From UBA6168 sp965222975 (GTDB lineage Bacteria > Bacteroidota > Bacteroidia > Chitinophagales > Saprospiraceae), in contig CBDCVJ010000041.1 in assembly GCA_965222975.1 (NCBI GenBank), forward strand, positions 186,001 to 250,000: a stretch of 64,000 nucleotides of DNA. The letters are read 5' to 3'. The translations under genes were made by a program, and so were the position numbers. Below are positions 25,906 to 34,331 of this stretch, piece after piece (position 1 is the first letter of the stretch; each line of letters opens with the position of its first letter). The notes below the pieces were generated by a model. The model searched no databases, had not been told where the DNA came from, and saw nothing but the letters and a program-made list of their open reading frames with translations.

Positions 25906-25966
25906 GCTGGAATAGCGTCAAAACAAACCCTCTAATATTTTTTTGGCCATAATTTGAATTATAGAA

Positions 25967-27145
25967 ATGAACAAACCAATCCACCATATCCACCGCTTAA
26001 AATTAACCACTATCACACCTGTATGCATTGGTGGCAATCAAGACAACCGCCTTTCCCCGTATGCCGATTATGTAGTTAGCAATGATGGCCAGCACATTCA
26101 GTACATCAATCAAAAAGTATTGGAGAATGCGGTCATGGAGGCTGACTTGTTGGATGATTACGTCAAGTACATTGCTACTGGGGTGGACAACAACCGTTCG
26201 AGATTTGACTTGCGGCATTTCATTACGGGCGAATTAAAAAAGGAAATTGATGAGGTCACAGCCATTAAAGTGCCTAACCATGGAATCCAGCACGACAGCC
26301 GTATTGAGTTTCAACCCATTGCTAAATCCGCAGGAAGGGCTTACCTGCCCGGCAGCAGCATCAAAGGAGCTTTGCGAACTGCGATGTTGTACGACTGGCT
26401 GGTAAAGACCAAGCAAGGCGAGTCAGTTTTGAGAAGCTATTTTTTCTTGCTGGAAAAATGGCGAGATAGGGACGTTTCTAATAGGGATGTTTATAAAGAC
26501 CTATTCAAAGAAGACAAACTTTTTGGCACCCTCAGAGACGACCTGGGGCAGGACAGTCGCCGCATCCGGGTCAGTGATTCGGGCTTTACTGAGCAATGGG
26601 GCGTTTTTGGCGTAAAACGCATTCGCCTATTGCCGCTCAACAAAGAGGGACAAGGCAGCGATATTCCAATGCCGAGGGAGGCTATTCTGTCCAACGAAGA
26701 GTTTTCGCTTTCGCTCACAATTGAGCCGCCCGTCCGGCATAAGGCTCTAAAATATTTGGCTGACCAAGACACGGACTCGATTTTGAAAAACCTGAACGAG
26801 TTTACCTTGGCCGCCCTCTCTATGGAAAATGCAGAACTCAATGATGCTGATAATCGAGATAATGCAGATGAACTGGAACAGCTTTCCATTTTTAATAATG
26901 AGCTTTTGGAAAGAGCGGAAAAAGGCGAGGTGTTTATACGGATAGGTTCGGGAAAGACCATCTATGATAACTCCCTCGCATTGGCGCTTTACAACGGTGG
27001 CGACCCAAAAGAAAGCATGAAAGCATTTGACAGTTTTCGGAAATTATTTTGGAAGGTAAAATATGCAGATAGGATTTATCCAATTACCCGGACTGTCACA
27101 AATGAAGGGTTGCCGATGGGATGGGTCAAAGTTGAAAAAGCATAA
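25967..27145 (+). CDS. csm5: Type III-A Csm5 (RAMP, head subunit)
   Basis: The product is 392 residues. It has the RAMP start LKLTTITPVCIGG, the motif AYLPGSSIKGALRTAML and a C-terminal region with RIGSGK. Csm5 caps the crRNA 3' end and helps its maturation. It follows csm4 after 61 bp. Confidence 0.93.
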   Translation: MNKPIHHIHRLKLTTITPVCIGGNQDNRLSPYADYVVSNDGQHIQYINQKVLENAVMEADLLDDYVKYIATGVDNNRSRFDLRHFITGELKKEIDEVTAIKVPNHGIQHDSRIEFQPIAKSAGRAYLPGSSIKGALRTAMLYDWLVKTKQGESVLRSYFFLLEKWRDRDVSNRDVYKDLFKEDKLFGTLRDDLGQDSRRIRVSDSGFTEQWGVFGVKRIRLLPLNKEGQGSDIPMPREAILSNEEFSLSLTIEPPVRHKALKYLADQDTDSILKNLNEFTLAALSMENAELNDADNRDNADELEQLSIFNNELLERAEKGEVFIRIGSGKTIYDNSLALALYNGGDPKESMKAFDSFRKLFWKVKYADRIYPITRTVTNEGLPMGWVKVEKA

Positions 27146-27209
27146 ATTAAATTCCACAAAATTTGTTAAACCTTTTGTCCAAATTAAATCCTATTATAAA
27201 TTTTATTTC

Positions 27210-27863
27210 ATGGCCAATTTAATTCAATTAAAAAAAGAATTGCGAGATATAATTACCAACAATCTTGGTAATGCGCTTAAACGATTAATGACTGTACTTA
27301 ATAAAGACAGAGAAATTTATGATGAATTTATTTTATTAAAAATGCGCTTCAAAACATGGAGGTCCAAAAAAAATGCAGGCGTAGAAACAAATGAAAATAT
27401 CAATATTGAAAAAAATGCATTGGCTCGTGATATGTTACAATTTATTAGAAGGTTGGAGGAAGGTGATCTTAGTCCGACTTATCATCTCATGGAGGAAACC
27501 CACGAAAAAATATTAGTGGTTTGTAAATCCGAAGAGCGAATTAATTACATGAAAAAATTATTGCCAGAAGAATACTTTGTGAATGTGGATTATTCGCAGC
27601 CGAGGGAAAAAATTGATGTGAAAGAAAAGGACATTATTCTTTTTGACAACCAACCTTACGAAGATGAAAATAATGACGATGGTTTGTTATTACACTATTG
27701 CGGTCAATCTGATGGAGTGATCCTATATTTTGGAGGTTTTTTAAAAATTATCAATAATTATCCTGAAAAGGTATATGCGACTAATTCGGTATTTTCCATT
27801 CACGCTCGTATTAACGAAATGATTGAATTTTTGAAATATAAAAATGCCTCAAATTTTAGTTGA
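27210..27863 (+). CDS. X1: EAD-like domain plus unassigned Rossmann-like domain, in the type III-A operon
   Basis: The product is 217 residues from ATG 27210; the frame upstream overlaps csm5 and is not needed. Residues 1-88 are helical and follow the pattern of effector-associated domains, closest in my judgement to EAD11 (LKKELRDIITNNLGNALKRL, EFILLKMRF, INIEKNALARDMLQFI). Residues 98-217 alternate strands and helices: HEKILVVCKSEER, EKDIILFDN, GVILYFGGF and a closing ATNSVFSIHARINEMIEFLK. This half looks like a small three-layer Rossmann or flavodoxin-like domain, and I cannot name it. No HEPN RxxxxH motif or clear CARF is present. It is paralogous to the next gene and more AT-rich than the cas genes, suggesting later acquisition. 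Confidence 0.75.
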   Translation: MANLIQLKKELRDIITNNLGNALKRLMTVLNKDREIYDEFILLKMRFKTWRSKKNAGVETNENINIEKNALARDMLQFIRRLEEGDLSPTYHLMEETHEKILVVCKSEERINYMKKLLPEEYFVNVDYSQPREKIDVKEKDIILFDNQPYEDENNDDGLLLHYCGQSDGVILYFGGFLKIINNYPEKVYATNSVFSIHARINEMIEFLKYKNASNFS

Positions 27864-27875
27864 AAATAAAAGAGT

Positions 27876-28526
27876 ATGACAAATTTAGAAAAATATAAAA
27901 CGGAATTAAAACGTGCTTGGGCAAGTAATCCGGATGATTTTTTTGAAAAAATGAATACTCTTTTAAAAACCGATAGAGAGAGTTTTAATGGGTTTATTCA
28001 TTTACAATCTGCATTTAATAGAAATAAAAAAAATGAAGTAAAATCAATAAATTCAAAAGAAGTAGAAAACCAAATGCATGCTTTATTAACAAGCAGTGTT
28101 TTAAATTATATTGACTCACTAAAGGAAGAAGATATTGCCCAATCAGAGCAGCATGAACATATTTTGGTGGTTTGTAAAATTCCAGAAAGAGAAAAATTTC
28201 TTCGTAAATATTTCCCTAAAAAATATTTTAAGAATATTGATTTTGACAGTTCTGGGAAAAAACGGAATGCAATAGGGAAAAATATAATTGTTTTTGATAA
28301 TTACCCTCATGATTCCGACGACGGTAAACATGTATTGCTGTCACATTATTTGGAAAATACTGAGCCTGTAATATTATATTTTGGACGTTTTCTCATGTTG
28401 CTAACTAAGTATCCAGAAAAAGCCTATGCAACAAATTCAGTTTTTTCCCTTCATGCTCGTATAAAGGAAATTAATGAATTTTTGAAATACCAAAAAGCCT
28501 ATATTTTAGAAAACAAAGAATCATGA
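27876..28526 (+). CDS. X2: paralogue of X1 (EAD-like plus unassigned Rossmann-like domain)
   Basis: The product is 216 residues, starting 12 bp after X1. Residues 1-85 are a diverged EAD-like helical domain (FFEKMNTLLKTDRESFNGFI, QSAFNRNKK). The C-terminal half from residue 93 matches X1 closely: HEHILVVCKIPER, NIIVFDNYPHDSDDGKHV, PVILYFGRF, YPEKAYATNSVF and HARIKEINEFLKY. Its TGA overlaps the cas6 ATG (ATGA at 28523-28526), so it is translated in step with cas6. The acidic segment after FDN and the TNSVFSxHARI block are the most conserved parts and the best candidates for an active or binding site. Function unknown. Confidence 0.75.
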   Translation: MTNLEKYKTELKRAWASNPDDFFEKMNTLLKTDRESFNGFIHLQSAFNRNKKNEVKSINSKEVENQMHALLTSSVLNYIDSLKEEDIAQSEQHEHILVVCKIPEREKFLRKYFPKKYFKNIDFDSSGKKRNAIGKNIIVFDNYPHDSDDGKHVLLSHYLENTEPVILYFGRFLMLLTKYPEKAYATNSVFSLHARIKEINEFLKYQKAYILENKES

Positions 28527-29386
28527 CCAACTCTTCCCATCTTATCAAAACCCTAACCGCCACCTTCAACCTCCCCCTCAGAGGGCGAGAAATCCCCGCA
28601 TGGCGAGGAGCATTCATCGCTTTGGCGGGAATGGAAAACGATCTTTTCCACAATCATGACAATAGTTCGACAGTTCGGCAGTTCGACAGTTTGGCAGTCA
28701 TGAAGTTAGAGCAGAATACAACGGTCAATGGCCATCGGCCAATAGCCAACGGCCACCCCAAAATGAATTCGGGGCAAAACCTGCCAGTGGCCACAGCTGA
28801 GACTGGCGAACTGAGGACTGCCGAACCAAAGACTGAAAAGTTCCTCTATCGCTACCCCCTTGTCCAATATCGGAGTATCCGGGGGAAGGCAGCCATCTTT
28901 GCGATGAATGAGGGCGTGGCCGCCTTTCAAAAAGTGCTTGCCACCAGCAATTGGGAGATCAACTGGGAAGGGCAACCACTCCAATTGCAATTAGAAGGAT
29001 TGGACATGAAAGACCACTACCTCCAAGTGACCAAGGAGATGCATTCTTACCGCCTCCGCCGTTGGATGCCTTTCAACGATGCGAATTACCAGCGCTGGCT
29101 CGATTGCCCCGACCTGCACGCAAAAGTTGACTTACTGGAAAGCATCCTGCCCGGCCAGTTGTTGAACTTTTGTACGGGAGTGGGTTGGCAATTGCCGCAG
29201 CGTTTCGACTTTCGTTTGTTGGATTTGCATGCCACCCACTCTTTGCGCTACCACGACATCCGTCGCATAGCTTTGGATGTGACCTATAGTGCCAATCTTC
29301 TGTTGCCTTTTGGTATGGCGCTGGGCAAGGCGGTGAGTCATGGCTTTGGCTGCCAGTACCCGTTGAAGAAGCGGGATAATGTGTAA
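28523..29386 (+). CDS. cas6: CRISPR RNA endonuclease Cas6 (Cas6b-like) with internal low-complexity insertion
   Basis: The product is 287 residues. LRGREIPAWRGAFIALAG and LFHNH at the start, then YRYPLVQYRSIRGKAAIFAMNEG, and ALGKAVSHGFGCQY at the end match Bacteroidota Cas6b-type proteins that cut the repeat to make crRNA. His residues in LFHNH are catalytic candidates. Between HNHD and RYPLVQY about 60 residues are inserted. Their DNA is made of iterated words (CAGTTCGACAGTT; GGCCATCGGCCAATAGCC) like those in intergenic regions here, so the insertion probably came from such a repeat while staying in frame. Overlaps X2 by 4 bp. Confidence 0.82.
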   Translation: MTNSSHLIKTLTATFNLPLRGREIPAWRGAFIALAGMENDLFHNHDNSSTVRQFDSLAVMKLEQNTTVNGHRPIANGHPKMNSGQNLPVATAETGELRTAEPKTEKFLYRYPLVQYRSIRGKAAIFAMNEGVAAFQKVLATSNWEINWEGQPLQLQLEGLDMKDHYLQVTKEMHSYRLRRWMPFNDANYQRWLDCPDLHAKVDLLESILPGQLLNFCTGVGWQLPQRFDFRLLDLHATHSLRYHDIRRIALDVTYSANLLLPFGMALGKAVSHGFGCQYPLKKRDNV

Positions 29387-29477
29387 TCGTTCTTTGACAT
29401 TGTTGGGCAATCCTTTTTGGGGAAATGCAAAATGCAGAATGATGAATGTAAAATGTAAAAGTGCCATTCAATATTGA

Positions 29478-29810
29478 GGCCTCGATCCGTACCTTGGCAT
29501 CTTCCATGCTGACCAGTACGATCGTCCAACCCTTGCCTACGACTTGATCGAACCTTTCCGCCCCTGGGTGGACAGGCTCTTATTGGAGGCCTGCCTGCAA
29601 GGCAACTTAGGGGATGCCGGGTTCTACCGCCCCAAAGGGAAAGGTATCTGGCTATCGAAAGAAGGCAAGCGCTTTTTGATACCTTTGTTCAATGATTTCA
29701 TGGAACAGAACAGTCTGGTGGATAAAAAGAGGCTGAGCAACAAAAACCATATTTACCGGTACTGCCAGCTCTTTGCCAATCAGCTCAAAGATTTTGTACC
29801 TAAAGAGTAA
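29478..29810 (+). pseudogene. cas1: cas1 remnant, C-terminal third only
   Basis: From 29478 the frame reads GLDPYLGIFHADQYDRP, then LAYDLIEPFRPWVDRLL, the conserved C-terminal core of Cas1 with the His and Asp metal-site region, and continues to the natural end at 29810. A TGA at 29475-29477 and word repeats (ATGCAGAATGATGAATG) precede it, and no N-terminal two thirds exist before cas6. An internal ATG at 29544 gives an 88-residue frame that lacks the catalytic centre. Integration by this Cas1 is not expected. Confidence 0.85.
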
Positions 29811-29851
29811 TACCCCAATACCCCAATACCCAATACCCAATACCCTTATTT

Positions 29852-30154
29852 ATGCCCTGGCTGATATGCTATGACATTGAACAGGATCCGCTCCGCAGCA
29901 AGATATCAAAGCGCCTCGCCTATGAAGGGCTGGAGCGTCTGCAATGGTCTGTCTTTGCGGGAGAACTAAAAGAGGAACAGCTCAAAAAGCTTAAAACTTG
30001 GCTGAACGGTGAAATAGCCAAAAAACCTGCACCGGGAAATAGTGTAATTATCATAAATTTGCCTCCGTCGGACCTTAAAGGAATGACGGTAATAGGTGAA
30101 CCCAAGTTCCGTTATGATGAACTCGTTGATCCCCCAAATACCCTGTTTTTTTAG
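29852..30154 (+). CDS. cas2: CRISPR-associated protein Cas2
   Basis: The product is 100 residues with the full ferredoxin-like Cas2 fold: WLICYDIEQDPLRSKISKRL, then LQWSVFAGEL and VIIINLPPSD. Cas2 bridges two Cas1 dimers in spacer integration. Here its cas1 partner is truncated, so it is probably idle unless Cas1 is supplied from elsewhere. A 41-bp run of CCCAATAC words separates it from the cas1 remnant. Confidence 0.92.
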   Translation: MPWLICYDIEQDPLRSKISKRLAYEGLERLQWSVFAGELKEEQLKKLKTWLNGEIAKKPAPGNSVIIINLPPSDLKGMTVIGEPKFRYDELVDPPNTLFF

Positions 30155-30237
30155 TCAAATGCATAAAACCCTTGGTTGTCGCTACAGCTCAAAAGACATC
30201 AAGCTGCTGATTATCAGTGGTTTAATCAAAAAGACGG
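30155..30237 (+). promoter_or_regulatory. CRISPR leader region
   Basis: These 83 bp between the cas2 stop and the first repeat are the likely leader. They are only moderately AT-rich and no certain promoter box is seen, so the array may be read through from the cas operon. Confidence 0.5.
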
Positions 30238-33200
30238 GTCTGAGAGCCTTCCATTTTTAGATAGGATTGCGACACACAGAAAGCTACCGCGACCCAAACG
30301 TCGGCGTCTGAGAGCCTTCCATTTTTAGATAGGATTGCGACACTCACGAGTTTCAACCCCGTAAAGAGCCACATGTCTGAGAGCCTTCCATTTTTAGATA
30401 GGATTGCGACAAAGTTGAATAAAGGCGCCGTTGGGTCAATAGTGTCTGAGAGCCTTCCATTTTTAGATAGGATTGCGACCATTTTATTTATTTAAAAAGT
30501 TAAATCATCTTCGTCTGAGAGCCTTCCATTTTTAGATAGGATTGCGACCTTTCAGCCTCCATCCTGTTCTACCTCTGACTTGTCTGAGAGCCTTCCATTT
30601 TTAGATAGGATTGCGACGCGATGTGCGAGGCATAGGGGATTAGCCGGTAGTCTGAGAGCCTTCCATTTTTAGATAGGATTGCGACTTCTATATCTCGCCG
30701 GGTGGCGTTCACCCTGGCTTTCGCCAGCTGCACTTTTTGTGCAGCCAGAAAGGCCTCTTGTCTGAGAGCCTTCCATTTTTAGATAGGATTGCGACTAATA
30801 AACATAGTTATTGGCGCTGTGGTTAATCGTCTGAGAGCCTTCCATTTTTAGATAGGATTGCGACGTCGGTTACAGTAACATCAGTTGGTGTCTCCACTGT
30901 CTGAGAGCCTTCCATTTTTAGATAGGATTGCGACAAACACAACAATTGCAGCAAGCAGAGCTAAATGTCTGAGAGCCTTCCATTTTTAGATAGGATTGCG
31001 ACAGCAATAGGAAAGCCATTGACAGAATAAACACGAGTCTGAGAGCCTTCCATTTTTAGATAGGATTGCGACACTCTACCTCAACCGGTTCTCCCTCTTT
31101 CGGGTGTCTGAGAGCCTTCCATTTTTAGATAGGATTGCGACCACTCATCGGCATCCGCTTCAATAACTGTGAATTGTCTGAGAGCCTTCCATTTTTAGAT
31201 AGGATTGCGACGAAAAAGGTACCAAATTACCCCTACTACATAGCCGTCTGAGAGCCTTCCATTTTTAGATAGGATTGCGACTCTTGGATAAGGAGCTCCC
31301 AGCGTGAATGATGGGTCTGAGAGCCTTCCATTTTTAGATAGGATTGCGACTTTGGATTGCAACAAACAGCGTTGAACCGATTTGTCTGAGAGCCTTCCAT
31401 TTTTAGATAGGATTGCGACAGATGTTTGGTTTGGGTGCTTGCGGCTGTTCATTGTCTGAGAGCCTTCCATTTTTAGATAGGATTGCGACAGTCCCAACGT
31501 GCGTCCATTTCACTGGTCAGGTAGTCGTGTCTGAGAGCCTTCCATTTTTAGATAGGATTGCGACAGAATAAGAAGAGAAAAAACAGAAACGCTGCAATGT
31601 CTGAGAGCCTTCCATTTTTAGATAGGATTGCGACAGTCCCAACGTGCGTCCATTTCACTGGTCAGGTAGTCGTGTCTGAGAGCCTTCCATTTTTAGATAG
31701 GATTGCGACTTTGGATTGCAACAAACAGCGTTGAACCGATTTGTCTGAGAGCCTTCCATTTTTAGATAGGATTGCGACAGATGTTTGGTTTGGGTGCTTG
31801 CGGCTGTTCATTGTCTGAGAGCCTTCCATTTTTAGATAGGATTGCGACAGTCCCAACGTGCGTCCATTTCACTGGTCAGGTAGTCGTGTCTGAGAGCCTT
31901 CCATTTTTAGATAGGATTGCGACAGAATAAGAAGAGAAAAAACAGAAACGCTGCAATGTCTGAGAGCCTTCCATTTTTAGATAGGATTGCGACTTTTGGC
32001 TTTCCACCCATCTAGTTTTAATAGAAGTCTGAGAGCCTTCCATTTTTAGATAGGATTGCGACTGAAAAACATTCCGTTCAAATCGAAATGACGTACAGTC
32101 TGAGAGCCTTCCATTTTTAGATAGGATTGCGACCATTTCCCAAAATTTGGGAGAAAAAAAAAAGTCTGAGAGCCTTCCATTTTTAGATAGGATTGCGACT
32201 AATTCCAAACCCTCCTTTTCTCGTCCGCCAGGTCTGAGAGCCTTCCATTTTTAGATAGGATTGCGACATGACAGTTCCCTTCCCGTCGAGGAGGGTGAGT
32301 GTCTGAGAGCCTTCCATTTTTAGATAGGATTGCGACCAAAAAGGTAATAATAATGTTGCCGAGTTCTGTCTGAGAGCCTTCCATTTTTAGATAGGATTGC
32401 GACTTTGGGTTCCGTGGTTTTTTTACGTGGTACTGGTCTGAGAGCCTTCCATTTTTAGATAGGATTGCGACTCAGCGAATTTTCCGTTGGCAGCTTTAGT
32501 GTTTGTCTGAGAGCCTTCCATTTTTAGATAGGATTGCGACTACCGTAAATCCACCATCGCTGGTGAATTGGGGTCTGAGAGCCTTCCATTTTTAGATAGG
32601 ATTGCGACAATTGTAACATTTGAAGGCAAGACCGTCAGGTCGTCTGAGAGCCTTCCATTTTTAGATAGGATTGCGACATGACCCAGAGAAAGCGATCCAG
32701 ACTGTCGACGAGTCTGAGAGCCTTCCATTTTTAGATAGGATTGCGACAAAATCACCCCACCTTTCATCCCTTTCCGGTAGCCGTCTGAGAGCCTTCCATT
32801 TTTAGATAGGATTGCGACCGTTTTTCTCATAGATCCATTTCTCTTGCTCTGTCTGAGAGCCTTCCATTTTTAGATAGGATTGCGACGGATTCAGGTTCAA
32901 ACTCATTGCGGCCTGCTTACGTCTGAGAGCCTTCCATTTTTAGATAGGATTGCGACCTTCATGAACGATAGAAGAATCAAAACCACTGGAGTCTGAGAGC
33001 CTTCCATTTTTAGATAGGATTGCGACTTCCACCAGCATGCTTGACCGCGAAATTCACCACGTCTGAGAGCCTTCCATTTTTAGATAGGATTGCGACTTTC
33101 TTTGAAGCCTTGCAATGGTTGACATTATATGTCTGAGAGCCTTCCATTTTTAGATAGGATTGCGACTGTAATTATCACAGCTATGCTCAGAGCTGCGAGG

Positions 33201-33373
33201 TCTGAGAGCCTTCCATTTTTAGATAGGATTGCGACCTTCACCCCCATGTGACGAGAGGCTGGTCTTGATGTCTGAGAGCCTTCCATTTTTAGATAGGATT
33301 GCGACAATCCTCGGGTAGGTATTCAGGGTTAAAGTCTGTCTGAGAGCCTTCCATTTTTAGATAGGATTGCGAC
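30238..33373 (+). CRISPR. CRISPR array, 45 repeats of 36 bp, 44 spacers
   Basis: The repeat begins GTCTGAGAGCC and ends TAGATAGGATTGCGAC. Every copy I checked is identical, including the last at 33338-33373. The ATTGCGAC end resembles the ATTGAAAC handle of many type I/III repeats, so the + strand is probably the crRNA strand, the same direction as the cas genes. Spacers are 30-39 bp except one of 74 bp (30686-30759). Four spacers are duplicated as a block: order A-B-C-D-C-A-B-C-D from 31351 to 31957. No degenerate terminal repeat marks an old end. Confidence 0.98.
31351..31957 (+). repeat. Duplicated spacer block inside the CRISPR array
   Basis: Spacers starting at 31351 (A), 31420 (B), 31490 (C) and 31565 (D) recur at 31710, 31779, 31849 and 31924. 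An extra copy of C lies at 31635. Copies look identical, which fits unequal recombination between repeats. Confidence 0.93.
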
Positions 33374-33379
33374 AGTACT

Positions 33380-33575
33380 CAACGCAAGGACGCAAGGATC
33401 GCAAGGTTACGCAAGGGGTGTTTACCGATGGGGCGTTGCGTTGTGCAGGAAGGCAGGGCAGTGTTCAGGAAAGCCCATCCGCTTCCAATCCATCCTTCCA
33501 AACCCTTGCGTTCCCTTGCGGACTTAGCGCCCTTGCGTTGAAACACCCTTGCGTGACATTGTGCCATTGCGTTGA
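33380..33575. repeat. 196-bp inverted repeat, left arm
   Basis: Starting 6 bp after the last CRISPR repeat, this arm is the reverse complement of 34095-34290 with about 8 mismatches in 196 (about 96%). It holds CGCAAGG words at both edges around a unique core (TTTACCGATGGGGCG ... TCCAATCCATCCTTCC). Confidence 0.9.
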
Positions 33576-33644
33576 AATAATACCTTGCGTTAAAAAAAAA
33601 CACTACTTTACCGCTGTTTCCTCACCTTAAAAAATTGAACAACT

Positions 33645-34025
33645 ATGACAGAAAATGAAATCAGCCGTCACGTCTATGGTGCTGCTATTGAAGTGCATAA
33701 GGTACTGGGTGGGCCAGGTTTATTGGAAAGCATCTACGAAGAGTCCCTCGCCTATGAACTGACCCTGCGGGGACTGAAAGTCGAAAGGCAAAAACGGGTG
33801 CCCGTCAATTATAAAGGGCATAAAATAAAAGAACCGCTCCGGCTCGACCTTTTGGTAGTGGATAAGGTCATTGTGGATACAAAAGCCACGGAGAAGAACA
33901 TCCCGATCTATGGCGTACAGGTGCTGACTTACCTCCGACTGACGGGACTGAGATTGGGGATGGTGGTCAACTTCGGTTACCCATTGGTAACAAAAGGGAT
34001 TCAACGCATAGTAAATGGTTTGTGA
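33645..34025 (+). CDS. GxxExxY family protein (PD-(D/E)xK-like)
   Basis: The product is 126 residues, the usual family length. It has the naming motif GLLESIY, then VPVNYKGHKIKEPLRLDLLVVDKVIVDTKA, in which the Asp and the DxK are the predicted nuclease core, and ends YGVQVLTYLRLTGLRLGMVVNFG. Function in vivo is unknown. The gene lies exactly between two 196-bp inverted repeats, next to the CRISPR array end, which hints at joint mobility. Confidence 0.85.
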   Translation: MTENEISRHVYGAAIEVHKVLGGPGLLESIYEESLAYELTLRGLKVERQKRVPVNYKGHKIKEPLRLDLLVVDKVIVDTKATEKNIPIYGVQVLTYLRLTGLRLGMVVNFGYPLVTKGIQRIVNGL

Positions 34026-34078
34026 GTCAACGCAAGGGTGTTTCAACGCAATGGCGCAAAGTCCGCAAGGGAACGCAA
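34026..34078 (+). repeat. Partial extra copy of the arm sequence
   Basis: CGCAAGGGTGTTTCAACGC and the following bases recur almost unchanged at about 34116-34168 in the same direction, a tandem copy of part of the right arm directly behind the GxxExxY stop. Confidence 0.8.
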
Positions 34079-34094
34079 GGAGGATGATAGGGGA

Positions 34095-34290
34095 TCAGCG
34101 CAATGGCGCAATGTCACGCAAGGGTGTTTCAACGCAATGGCGCAAAGTCCGCAAGGGAACGCAAGGGTTTGGAAGGATGGATTGGAAGCGGATGGGCTTT
34201 CCTGAACACTGCCCTGCCTTCCTGCACAACGCCACGCCCCATCGGTAAACGCCCTTTGCGTAACCTTGCGGTCCTTGCGTCCTTGCGTTG
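34095..34290. repeat. 196-bp inverted repeat, right arm
   Basis: This is the reverse complement of 33380-33575. Mismatches are scattered single bases. The arm ends about 40 bp before the stop of the convergent patatin gene. Confidence 0.9.
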
Positions 34291-34331
34291 ACATTGCACC
34301 CTAGCGTTAAAAAAAACCTTGCGATGAATAT

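Noticed and set aside
27210..28526. X1 and X2 as Csm6/Csx1
   Set aside because: No RxxxxH HEPN motif, length half of Csm6 and no clear CARF pattern.
28471..29529. Minus-strand frames opposite cas6 and the cas1 remnant
   Set aside because: No similarity and no promoter; they arise from the conserved genes on the other strand.
30222..33307. Several minus-strand open frames across the CRISPR array containing VAILSKNGRLSD repeats
   Set aside because: They are the translated CRISPR repeat with spacers; frames survive only because the repeat has no stop in those phases.
33380..34320. CGCAAGG repeats as a second CRISPR array
   Set aside because: Repeat spacing is irregular and the words are too short; the arms are a single inverted pair.
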